Positions 1-6,064 are shown, counted from the stretch's first letter. The stretch: DNA of 6,782 bases from Candidatus Woesearchaeota archaeon (GCA_013330825.1 DUHN01000078.1:37130-43911), one strand, 5' to 3'. Program-made: numbers and translations. Notes: generated by a model not told the origin, from the letters alone.

Positions 1-251
1 CGGATGGTCGAGGAGAACGCCCCGGGAAAGCCGTTCAGCGCGGCGATGAACAGCCCGGAATCATCCACCACCACGGCCTTGTTGAGCATCAGGGAGAGCG
101 TCTCCGCTGATTTCTTCGCCACCGCCCGGATGTCGTCGTGCTGGACCTCATCATACTCAAGATTGATGTGGTTGACCGCGATGCCGGGCTCCAGGATGAG
201 GCGCGCTTCCTTCAGCTTGCCCATGTTGTGGGTGATGAAGTTGATTTCCAT
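1..251 (-). CDS. rdgB: XTP/dITP diphosphatase (HAM1/RdgB family), N-terminal part, cut by the window edge
   Basis: Reading the minus strand from the ATG at 251 gives 83 residues with no stop before the window edge. Family knowledge: these enzymes hydrolyse non-canonical purine triphosphates (XTP, dITP/ITP) to the monophosphate and pyrophosphate in the cytosol, keeping damaged bases out of DNA and RNA. What is visible: the N-terminal substrate-loop motif FITHNMGKLKEA (Thr7, Asn9, Lys12), a central Y-D-E-V-Q segment with the conserved acidic residue at 35, and the family signature VVDDSGLFIAALNGFPGAFSS at about 61-81, with Asp64 in the conserved acidic position. Full-length members have about 180-200 residues, so more than half lies outside the window. 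The start is supported by a TATA box 24 bases upstream and by the usual short N-terminus. The gene is divergent from gatC. Family assignment is firm; the symbol follows bacterial naming. Confidence 0.93.
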   Translation of the reverse strand, partial: MEINFITHNMGKLKEARLILEPGIAVNHINLEYDEVQHDDIRAVAKKSAETLSLMLNKAVVVDDSGLFIAALNGFPGAFSSTI

Positions 252-272
252 GGCTGGCAGTCCTCGGGAGCG

Positions 273-281
273 CTTTATAAT
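273..281 (-). promoter_or_regulatory. TATA box of the HAM1/RdgB gene
   Basis: On the minus strand this reads ATTATAAAG. Its centre is about 26 bases upstream of the ATG at 251, the normal archaeal TATA-to-transcription-start distance, so the transcript would begin at or within a few bases of the start codon. No experimental start site is available; this is inferred from sequence and spacing. Confidence 0.65.
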
Positions 282-313
282 CCTATCTTTTCATGGGAAG
301 GTGCCATCAAAAA

Positions 314-322
314 TTATATAAA
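314..322 (+). promoter_or_regulatory. TATA box of the gatC-led operon
   Basis: TTATATAAA preceded by an A-rich stretch (308-313) that could serve as the BRE. The centre is 27 bases before the gatC ATG at 345, which predicts a leaderless or nearly leaderless mRNA. It lies about 40 bases from the oppositely oriented TATA box of the HAM1 gene, giving a compact divergent promoter. Confidence 0.75.
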
Positions 323-344
323 CGCACTTCAGCCACGGGAAGGC

Positions 345-629
345 ATGGACATCGACAGGAAGCTCATCGAAAGCGTTGCCGTGGTGGCGCGCCTCAGGCT
401 CACGGACAGGGAAGTGGAGAAGTTTCTCCCCCAGCTCAAGGACGTCCTGGAGGCATTCTCCTCCGTGCAGGAAGTGGACACCGCAGGCATAGAGCCGAGC
501 TTCCATCCCCTTCCCCTGAAGGATGTGCTGAGGGACGATACGCCGGCCGGATGCCTCGGCCAGGAGGATGCCCTGTCTCTCACCCCGCACAAGAAGGACG
601 GCTACTTCAAGGGGCCGAAGGCGGTGTAA
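345..629 (+). CDS. gatC: Asp/Glu-tRNA amidotransferase subunit C (GatC)
   Basis: A 94-residue protein, the normal GatC length. GatC is the small non-catalytic subunit that wraps around GatA and GatB and stabilises the GatCAB complex, which amidates Asp-tRNA(Asn) and in some species Glu-tRNA(Gln). Visible hallmarks are the N-terminal helical pair (VAVVARLRLTDREVEKFLPQ, about residues 11-30), then VDTAGIEPSFHPLPLKDVLR near 44-63, and the C-terminal KKDGYFKGPKAV, which matches the conserved D-G-Y-F-K-V-P tail. The frame stays open upstream to an ATG at 138, but that extension would be antisense to the HAM1 gene and would cover the TATA box; the ATG at 345 gives a standard GatC start and correct promoter spacing. 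First gene of a probable operon with the cyclophilin 29 bases downstream. Confidence 0.95.
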   Translation: MDIDRKLIESVAVVARLRLTDREVEKFLPQLKDVLEAFSSVQEVDTAGIEPSFHPLPLKDVLRDDTPAGCLGQEDALSLTPHKKDGYFKGPKAV

Positions 630-658
630 GGGCCGGATGATGGCCGGAAGGGTGCAGG

Positions 659-1186
659 ATGATGATGAAAAAAGAAGTGCTGGCGGTCATCGCCATTGGC
701 ATGCTCCTTATCATTGAAGGATGCGCACAGACAGCAGGGGACGGAGGCACCATGAAAAGCATCGCAGTCATTGAGACGGATAAAGGGATAATCAAGGCGG
801 AGCTCTACACGCAGGACGCGCCCATCACCGCAAAAAATTTCATAGAGTTGGCCAATAGCGGATTCTACAATGGGCTGGCGTTCCACCGCTACGAGCCCGG
901 CTTCGTGATCCAGGGCGGAGACCCGAACGGGGACGGCACCGGCGGCTCGCCGAAGAAGATCCCGCTCGAGATAAGCAAAAAGCTCACGCACGTCAAGGGG
1001 GCGCTGGCCATGGCCAGGACGAACGACCCGAACAGCGCGTCCTCGCAGTTCTACATCGCCCTGGAGGACATCCATTTCCTCGACGGCAACTATGCGGTCT
1101 TCGGCAAGGTCATCGAGGGCATGGACGTTGCCGGGCGGCTCCGCGCAGGGGATGCCATGAGCAAGGTCACGATCGAGCGGCAATGA
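659..1186 (+). CDS. Cyclophilin-type peptidyl-prolyl isomerase with predicted lipoprotein signal
   Basis: 175 residues. Cyclophilins catalyse cis-trans isomerisation of Xaa-Pro bonds and assist protein folding. The core begins near residue 33. [15 protein letters not shown] (75-89) carries the catalytic Arg77, with Phe82 and Gln85; [10 protein letters not shown] (126-135) carries Gln130, with Tyr132 where human CypA has Phe113; [10 protein letters not shown] (140-149) has Phe140 in the CypA Trp121 position, as in many prokaryotic members. Residues 1-22 form a signal peptide: Lys4-Lys5, a hydrophobic run, then I-E-G-C with Cys22 as possible lipidation site, so the long form would sit outside the membrane on a lipid anchor. 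Three ATG codons in a row (659, 662, 665) leave the exact start open. An internal ATG at 752 preceded by GGAGG would give a cytosolic form. The gene ends by a 4-base overlap (ATGA) with gatA, implying translational coupling. Family is certain; location is inferred. Confidence 0.92.
   Translation: MMMKKEVLAVIAIGMLLIIEGCAQTAGDGGTMKSIAVIETDKGIIKAELYTQDAPITAKNFIELANSGFYNGLAFHRYEPGFVIQGGDPNGDGTGGSPKKIPLEISKKLTHVKGALAMARTNDPNSASSQFYIALEDIHFLDGNYAVFGKVIEGMDVAGRLRAGDAMSKVTIERQ
743..754 (+). promoter_or_regulatory. Internal Shine-Dalgarno-like site and alternative start in the cyclophilin gene
   Basis: GGAGG at 743-747 lies four bases before an in-frame ATG at 752-754 (Met32 of the long form). Met32 sits exactly where a signal-less cyclophilin would begin, just ahead of the first core strand KSIAVIET. 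This is a stronger ribosome-binding match than the one before the upstream ATGs (GGAAGGGTG at 645-653). Use of this start is an inference. Confidence 0.4.
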
Positions 1187-2595
1187 GCATTCTGGATGAG
1201 GTCAGGAGCGGAAAGGAGGATATTGTCGAATACGCTGAAGAATGCATGCAGAAGGCAAAGGGCATCGACAGGGAATACCGCTACTTCACGGCCATCGCGG
1301 AAGAGTCCGCCATCGGCCAGGCCAGGGAGATAAAAAAGAATTTCCAGAAATACAGGGGAAAGAGGCTTCTGGGGGTGATGGTCTCCGCGAAGGACGCCAT
1401 CTGCGTGAAGGGGGTGGAGAGCTGCGCGGGCAGCCGCATCCTCAAAGGATATAGGCCCTTGTTCGACGCCACCGTCATTGAGAGGGTAAAGCGGGAGGGC
1501 GGCATCGTCATCGGCAAGACTTCCCAGGATGAGTTCGGCTTCGGCAGCTTCTCGGTCAATGTCGGACTTGGCTTTCCGATCCCGCTCAACCCATTCGACA
1601 GGGGGCGGAGCTGCGGCGGAAGCTCGGGAGGCGCCGCGGGCCTGGCGAGGAAAGCGGATTTCCCGCACATTGCCCTCGGGGAGTCGACAGGAGGCTCCAT
1701 CGCAGCCCCGTCAAGCTTCTGCGGCGTGTTCGGCCTGACGCCGACCTATGGCAAGGTCTCCCGCTATGGCCTCATTGATTACGGCAATTCCTTGGACAAG
1801 ATTGGTTCCATCGGGAAATCCGTTGAAGAGGTTGCATTGTTGCAGGGAACCATCGAAGGCCATGATCCAAAGGACAGCACGTCATTGAGCCATCCCCATG
1901 AAGGCTACAAAGAGCTCAAGAGAAACGTCAAGGGGATGAGGATCGGCGTCATAAAAGAGGCGTTCTCCGATGCCGTTGAGAAAGATGTCCAGAAGGGCGT
2001 GCGTTCGGGAATCGCAAGGCTTGAGGAAGAAGGCGCGGTCGTCGAGGAAGTCTCCCTTGAGTTCCCCATCAGGTACAGCCTCGCGACCTACTATCTCCTC
2101 GCGATGTCGGAATCATCCACCAATCTCGCCAGGTACTGCGGCATGCGCTACGGCCAGGCAGGGGAGCTGAAGGGGAACTTCAACGAGTATTTCTCCGAGG
2201 TCAGGAGCAAGCACTTCGGCGAGGAGGCCAAGCGCAGGATCATCCTTGGCACCTTCGCCCGGATGTCCGGCTTCAGGGACGCGTACTACATCAAGGCGGC
2301 GAAAGTGAGGACGCTCATCATCCGGCACTACAGGAAGGCGTTCGGGAAGTACGATGCCCTGGCCTCCCCCAGCACGCCTCTCCTTCCCCCCAAATTCACC
2401 GACATCGAGAAATTGACGCCGTTGCAGCATTACATGATTGACGTTCCCGTCGTCGGCCCGAACCTCGCCGGGCTGCCGCACCTCAACGTGCCCGTCGGCA
2501 TGGAGAAAGGCCTGCCGGTCGGCATGCTGCTCATCGGCGACCACCTGCAGGAGAGGAAATTGCTGGAGATGGGGATGGTGTTTGACGGGGAATAG
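1183..2595 (+). CDS. gatA: Asp/Glu-tRNA amidotransferase subunit A (GatA), glutaminase subunit
   Basis: 470 residues, near the usual GatA length. This amidase-signature enzyme hydrolyses glutamine and passes ammonia through a tunnel to GatB. The Ser-cisSer-Lys triad is visible: Lys70 in MVSAKDAI, Ser147 (first Ser of GGSSGG, 145-150), and the nucleophile Ser172 in STGGSI. Following it are the family blocks [20 protein letters not shown] (179-198), [11 protein letters not shown] (203-213), [13 protein letters not shown] (346-358), and the C-terminal [15 protein letters not shown] (426-440) and [10 protein letters not shown] (443-452). Two positions differ from the general amidase signature: Ser168 where Asp/Glu is usual, and Ala174 where Arg follows S-I; I believe related forms occur in archaeal GatA. 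The start ATG overlaps the cyclophilin stop (ATGA), so translation is probably coupled. No separate promoter was seen. Confidence 0.96.
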   Translation: MSILDEVRSGKEDIVEYAEECMQKAKGIDREYRYFTAIAEESAIGQAREIKKNFQKYRGKRLLGVMVSAKDAICVKGVESCAGSRILKGYRPLFDATVIERVKREGGIVIGKTSQDEFGFGSFSVNVGLGFPIPLNPFDRGRSCGGSSGGAAGLARKADFPHIALGESTGGSIAAPSSFCGVFGLTPTYGKVSRYGLIDYGNSLDKIGSIGKSVEEVALLQGTIEGHDPKDSTSLSHPHEGYKELKRNVKGMRIGVIKEAFSDAVEKDVQKGVRSGIARLEEEGAVVEEVSLEFPIRYSLATYYLLAMSESSTNLARYCGMRYGQAGELKGNFNEYFSEVRSKHFGEEAKRRIILGTFARMSGFRDAYYIKAAKVRTLIIRHYRKAFGKYDALASPSTPLLPPKFTDIEKLTPLQHYMIDVPVVGPNLAGLPHLNVPVGMEKGLPVGMLLIGDHLQERKLLEMGMVFDGE

Positions 2596-2608
2596 GACGC
2601 GCCCAATG

Positions 2609-2626
2609 GTTTTGCATCAGCAAAAC
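2609..2626. repeat. Perfect 7-bp inverted repeat after gatA
   Basis: GTTTTGC, a 4-base spacer ATCA, then GCAAAAC; a G-T pair (2608/2627) could extend the stem. It begins 13 bases after the gatA stop. As RNA it would form a short stem-loop, but no T-run follows, so terminator function is not supported. It may be the end of a longer dispersed element filling the gap to gatB. Confidence 0.6.
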
Positions 2627-2664
2627 TCAGGAACGCCGGTGACGCGATGGGGCGCCAAATTAGT

Positions 2665-2679
2665 GCGAGCGAAGCGAGC
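2665..2679. repeat. Short GCGAGC direct repeat with mirror symmetry
   Basis: GCGAGC occurs at 2665-2670 and 2674-2679, separated by GAA. The 14 bases 2666-2679 read the same forwards and backwards on one strand (a mirror repeat, not a reverse-complement palindrome), so it would not form a simple hairpin. It lies in the gatA-gatB gap, 33 bases before gatB. Function unknown; it resembles intergenic repeat debris more than a binding site. Confidence 0.5.
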
Positions 2680-2712
2680 ATGATAACGGGAAACAAAGTG
2701 TAAAACCAAAAA

Positions 2713-4128
2713 ATGCAAAAATTCACCACTGACGTCATCATCGGGCTTGAGATCCACGCGGAGCTGAAGACAAAGACAAAGCTCTTCTGCGCCTGCCCGA
2801 CCCAGGGCAGCGGCGAGCCCAACAGCAGGACATGCGCGACGTGCCTCGGCATGCCGGGCAGCAAGCCGGTGCTGAACAGGAAGGCGGTGGAGCACGCGCT
2901 CAGGGTCTGCCTGGCATTGGACAGCGGAATAGCCAAAGAGATGGTGTTCTCGAGGAAATCGTACTTCTACCCGGACATGTCCAAGAACTACCAGATCACC
3001 CAGTACGAGCTGCCCATCGGGACAGGGGGGAGCCTGAAGCTGGAATCGGGGAAGACCGTCAGCATGAAGCGCGTCCATCTGGAGGAGGACCCTGCCTCGT
3101 TGGTCCATCCGGCTGGCGTGCGCGAATCTTCCTATGTCCTGGTGGACTACAACCGCTCCGGGCAGCCGCTCATCGAGATGGTCACCGAGCCGGAGATGCA
3201 TTCTCCCGAGGAGGCGAGGGACTTCCTGAAGCAGCTCATCACCGTGCTCGACTACCTGGGCGTGTTCGACAGCAGCGCCATCATCAAGGCGGACGCCAAC
3301 GTCTCCATCAGGGAATCCCATTACACGAGGGTGGAGATCAAGAACATCACGGGCTTCAAAGAGATAGAGCGCGCCCTCGGGTATGAGGTCGCGCGGCAGA
3401 GGGAGGAAGTCCGGGAAGGGAAAGCGGTTGCGCAGGAGACAAGGTCATGGGACTCCGAAAAAGGCGCGACGTTCTCCTTAAGGAAAAAAGAGACGGAGGA
3501 CGACTATGGCTACATCATCGACCCCGATCTGGTGCCCATCACCATCGACAGGGAGTATGTCGATGGGCTGAGATCATCATTGCCGGAGCTGGCTCAGGAC
3601 AAACTAAAAAAATTCCGTGGGCAGCACGGCATCGAGGAGACCACGGCCCGGGTATTGGCGAAGGACAAGGCGTTGGCAGCCATGTATGAGGCCGTCTCTG
3701 GAGAGGTCAACCCCCAGCTCGCGGCCAACTGGGTGAGGAGGGAACTGCCGAGGGTGCTGAATTACTATAAGAAGTCGTTGGGGGAGTCCGGCATAACGCC
3801 AATGCACATGATTTCCCTGCTGAAGCTCATTGAACAGAAAAGAATAACGGAGAAAACAGGGCAGCGCCTCATCGAGAAGCTGGGGGAAAGCGCGTTTGAC
3901 GTTGAAGAGTATGTCACGAAAGAGGGGCTCGGCGTGATTTCCGATTCCTCGCTGGTGGAGCAGTGGTGCAGGGAGGCCATAAAGGAGGCTCCCGGCGCCG
4001 CTGAGGAGTACAGGAAGGGCAATGAGAAATCATTCAATTTCCTCGTCGGCCAGGTCATGAGGAAGGCGAAGGGGAAGGCGGATCCCCAGGCAGTGAATGG
4101 TGTGCTGAAGGGTTTGCTCCGGCGATAA
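2713..4128 (+). CDS. gatB: Asp/Glu-tRNA amidotransferase subunit B (GatB)
   Basis: 471 residues, the normal GatB size. GatB activates the side-chain carboxylate of the misacylated tRNA with ATP and adds the ammonia delivered from GatA. Visible blocks: IGLEIHAEL (10-18); a zinc-type cysteine set Cys26, Cys28, Cys41, Cys44; KSYFYPDMSKNYQITQYELP (82-101); HLEEDPASLVH (122-132); DYNRSGQPLIEMVTEPEM (145-162); KADANVSIR (192-200); EIKNITGF (208-215); QETRSWD (241-247); and YGYIIDPDLVPI (265-276). The C-terminal half (from about 290) is the helical and tail region that grips the tRNA, ending in FNFLVGQVMRKAKGKADPQA (441-460). It starts 117 bases after gatA, in an A-rich context with no Shine-Dalgarno; no convincing TATA box was found, so it is either read through from the gatC promoter or driven by a weak promoter in the gap. 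Confidence 0.96.
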   Translation: MQKFTTDVIIGLEIHAELKTKTKLFCACPTQGSGEPNSRTCATCLGMPGSKPVLNRKAVEHALRVCLALDSGIAKEMVFSRKSYFYPDMSKNYQITQYELPIGTGGSLKLESGKTVSMKRVHLEEDPASLVHPAGVRESSYVLVDYNRSGQPLIEMVTEPEMHSPEEARDFLKQLITVLDYLGVFDSSAIIKADANVSIRESHYTRVEIKNITGFKEIERALGYEVARQREEVREGKAVAQETRSWDSEKGATFSLRKKETEDDYGYIIDPDLVPITIDREYVDGLRSSLPELAQDKLKKFRGQHGIEETTARVLAKDKALAAMYEAVSGEVNPQLAANWVRRELPRVLNYYKKSLGESGITPMHMISLLKLIEQKRITEKTGQRLIEKLGESAFDVEEYVTKEGLGVISDSSLVEQWCREAIKEAPGAAEEYRKGNEKSFNFLVGQVMRKAKGKADPQAVNGVLKGLLRR

Positions 4129-4130
4129 TC

Positions 4131-4138
4131 TTTTAAAC
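4131..4138 (+). promoter_or_regulatory. TATA box upstream of the unrecognised gene
   Basis: TTTTAAAC only three bases after the gatB stop codon. Its centre is about 26 bases before the ATG at 4160, the same spacing seen at the other starts in this window. This argues that the transcript starts at about 4160, not at the ATG at 4312. Confidence 0.55.
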
Positions 4139-4159
4139 GTATTCTGCCGGAAAGTGGCT

Positions 4160-4321
4160 ATGGATACTCCTTCCCTTTTGGATAAGGTTTTCATCTCCTT
4201 CTCGGGCCATGCAGAAGTGTTAATGCAAATCCAGTTGGCAAAAGCGGAATTTTCAGGTTCGCCTTTTGATGTGAGGTCGTACCAACGCCTCCGGAAGATG
4301 ATTCTGGGGGAATGGGAGTAA
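4160..4321 (+). CDS. Short ORF of unknown function, possibly the 5' part of a split gene
   Basis: 53 codons, ATG at 4160 to TAA at 4319-4321. I do not recognise the product. It has a hydrophobic-mixed N-terminal half (Leu6 to Ile24) and a basic helix-like end (SYQRLRKMIL, 40-49). It is supported as a real start by the TATA box 26 bases upstream, giving a leaderless layout like the neighbouring genes. It overlaps the next ORF by 10 bases in the -1 frame. One extra G in the G-run at 4306-4310 would fuse it to that ORF, so it could be the N-terminus of a single 225-residue protein with a frameshift. Its wobble positions look more AT-rich than those of the gat genes. Alternatives: a small translationally coupled protein, or a leader ORF. 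Confidence 0.45.
   Translation: MDTPSLLDKVFISFSGHAEVLMQIQLAKAEFSGSPFDVRSYQRLRKMILGEWE
4306..4310 (+). other. Run of five G at the junction of two overlapping ORFs
   Basis: The run lies in the codons Leu-Gly just before the upstream ORF stops. Reading frame 2 (from 4160) passes into frame 1 (from 4312) if one G is gained or the ribosome slips back by one. It could be a sequencing or assembly error, a true frameshift mutation, a slippage site, or simply part of the Shine-Dalgarno-like sequence (GGGGGA) before the ATG at 4312. Confidence 0.5.
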
Positions 4322-4836
4322 GCACCTCCATCACGTGGCCGCAGATTCTGCTTGCATGTCACCCTTATGTGACGGCGGGCGTTTGGGCAACGCCTGCTCC
4401 GGACGCGGCAGACATCATTTGGCATAGCTCCATCACCCAGCACATACGCCAGATGTATGAAAGTGCCGGGGTTTCTCTCCAGAAGCTGCAGCGGGCGTGG
4501 GCTTGCACGGGGGCAGATTTCACGTTTTCATTGGTTCCGGAAAGCAAGAAAAAAGTAAGCAGCGGCTTGGTGCTGGTTTCGACAAAGGACAGCGTCGTGC
4601 CGCTCGATCGGCAGGAATATTTCGCCAAGAGGAAGGTGGGCATGCTTGGCTTCTCCCAAATCAAGCGCCTCAGGGCAAACCACCATAATATCGTCACGCG
4701 GATATTGGTCGACCCGCGGCTGATTGCCTCGTTTGTCGATAAGCGTTTGGGAAAATTGCCGGGGCGTTCTCCGCTGAAAGAAGCGGCCTCCTGGTTGGGG
4801 AGCATGGTCGCAAGGGAGAGGCTGCGCACGACATAA
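4312..4836 (+). CDS. Hypothetical protein, possibly the 3' part of a split gene
   Basis: 174 residues; I do not recognise the family. It appears soluble: no signal peptide or convincing membrane segment. The C-terminal half is basic, with KRKVGMLGFSQIKRLRANHH (about 110-129) and a final helix-like stretch ending ARERLRTT, which would suit nucleic-acid or protein binding, but this is only charge-based inference. The third codon positions are mostly G or C in this frame, which supports it over the antisense frames. The ATG at 4312 has GGGGGA directly before it but no TATA box at the right distance; the only TATA box is upstream of 4160. In its own frame the preceding stop is TGA at 4267-4269. 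It ends 12 bases before the convergent Mre11-like gene. Confidence 0.6.
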   Translation: MGVSTSITWPQILLACHPYVTAGVWATPAPDAADIIWHSSITQHIRQMYESAGVSLQKLQRAWACTGADFTFSLVPESKKKVSSGLVLVSTKDSVVPLDRQEYFAKRKVGMLGFSQIKRLRANHHNIVTRILVDPRLIASFVDKRLGKLPGRSPLKEAASWLGSMVARERLRTT

Positions 4837-4848
4837 TGACGTCACGGT

Positions 4849-6063
4849 TTACATGTCAATGTTGAGTATGTGCCTTGCGTCCCCCCTTACCCGCTTCGAG
4901 AAGTCCGCTATCGTCTCCCCCTCGTTCCTCTCCGCGGAGAGCGCGGCCATCAGCTCCCGGATGAGCTGCTCCTCCCGCTCCGAGATGCCCTCCACCTTCA
5001 TCTGCCCAAGGTGTTCCCGGATCAGCGAGCGCTCCACCTGCTCCACCGAGCCCGCGTCCACCCGTATCTCCTCGAATTCCCTTGACGTCAGCGCCGCGGT
5101 GTTCTTCATCACGAAGTACGCGGATTTCCCGTACAGCATCTCAAAGATCTCCCGGAGGTCGACGTCGCTCGGCTTGCCGGAGGCGAGAGAGCCGTAAAGC
5201 CGGAGCAGCACGATGGTGTTGATGAACTCCTTGTTTCTGATCTTCCCGAGAAGCTCGTCCTTCACCTGCTCCGGCGTCTTGTGCGCGCAGTCGATGCTCA
5301 CGGAGAATGTGTTGTAGATCTGGATGGGCTCCCATGTGGCCTTGCCGTCCTCGACGATGTAGAACCCTCCCCTGCCGAGCTTCTCCAGTTCAGAGAACGA
5401 GTTGGGGAACAGCGGCCCGGGATAGGCGATCAGCCCGTACTCCGGCTCCTGCCTCTGGAAGACGTAATGCACATGGCCGCCGGCATAATAATCAAATCCC
5501 CTCGGCAGCAATGACAGAGGGTGCATGTCCAGCTTTTCCATGGACGCTGGCTTGAATTCCTCCAGCCCGGAATGGAAGATGAAGATCCTGTATCCCTGTT
5601 CCTTTTCCAGGTGGCTTTTTTCAAGGCGCTCGTAATATTTCCGTTCCAGCGAGCCCATCTTGCCCAGCATCCCGGTTATCTTCGCTCCGGTTTTGCCGTC
5701 AATGGTGAAGCGCAGGTGCAGCTTGCCATCCTCCACATGGCCCTTGAAGACGTTCACGCACAGCCCTGCTTCCTCAAGCACGTCCAGCATGGTCCTGCCT
5801 GACGGCGAGTAGTCGTGGCTGCCCGGCACCAGGTAGACGGGAACGCCCGATTCCCTGAGCTGGCGGAGCTTTGAGACCACGATCTTGAGGTTGTCGAGCC
5901 GGGGGAAAGAGGTGTTGAACAGGTCTCCGGCGATGATGACGAAATCCACCTTCTGCCGGATGGAGGTGTCTATGGCCTTGACAAATGCCTGCGTGCTGAT
6001 GTCCTTCAGCTTCGGGTCCCTCCAGCTGCCGATGTGGCAGTCCGCCATGTGGGCGAATTTCAT
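4849..6063 (-). CDS. mre11: Mre11/SbcD-like metallophosphoesterase, DNA repair nuclease
   Basis: 404 residues, ATG at 6063 to TAA at 4849-4851. Mre11 family proteins are Mn-dependent nucleases that process DNA double-strand ends, normally in complex with the Rad50 ATPase. Calcineurin-type phosphoesterase motifs are in order: MADCHIG (Asp8, His10), AGDLF (Asp47), PGSHDYS (80-86), FHSG (His164) and GGHVHY (His197, His199). Motif III is GSHD where the family usually has GNHD, so a metal-binding Asn is Ser82. After the catalytic domain come a capping region (about 245-330) and a charged, probably helical C-terminus with many Glu, Arg and Lys (about 330-400), where Mre11 proteins usually contact Rad50. 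No rad50, herA or nurA is visible in the window. The start is supported by a TATA box 25 bases upstream and by the typical MKFAHMAD N-terminus. Divergent from the membrane protein gene. Confidence 0.88.
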   Translation of the reverse strand: MKFAHMADCHIGSWRDPKLKDISTQAFVKAIDTSIRQKVDFVIIAGDLFNTSFPRLDNLKIVVSKLRQLRESGVPVYLVPGSHDYSPSGRTMLDVLEEAGLCVNVFKGHVEDGKLHLRFTIDGKTGAKITGMLGKMGSLERKYYERLEKSHLEKEQGYRIFIFHSGLEEFKPASMEKLDMHPLSLLPRGFDYYAGGHVHYVFQRQEPEYGLIAYPGPLFPNSFSELEKLGRGGFYIVEDGKATWEPIQIYNTFSVSIDCAHKTPEQVKDELLGKIRNKEFINTIVLLRLYGSLASGKPSDVDLREIFEMLYGKSAYFVMKNTAALTSREFEEIRVDAGSVEQVERSLIREHLGQMKVEGISEREEQLIRELMAALSAERNEGETIADFSKRVRGDARHILNIDM

Positions 6064-6064
6064 G

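Noticed and set aside
138..344. N-terminal extension of gatC from the ATG at 138
   Set aside because: It would be antisense to the HAM1 gene and run through both TATA boxes; the ATG at 345 yields a standard-length GatC.
602..1668. Long minus-strand ORFs opposite the cyclophilin and gatA (192-193 codons)
   Set aside because: They mirror real plus-strand genes with clear family motifs; their translations show no recognisable domain and arise from the GC-rich wobble positions.
2609..2626. Inverted repeat as a transcription terminator
   Set aside because: No T-rich run follows it, which is the main archaeal termination signal, and gatB lies close downstream.
2617..3321. 234-codon minus-strand ORF opposite gatB
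   Set aside because: Antisense shadow of a certain GatB coding region, with His-, Arg- and Leu-rich composition and no motif.
4837..4844. TGACGTCA palindrome in the gap between convergent genes, also at 2730-2737 and 5083-5090
   Set aside because: Three copies is more than chance predicts for one chosen 8-mer, but two lie in conserved coding sequence and the choice was made after the fact; no regulatory pattern emerges.
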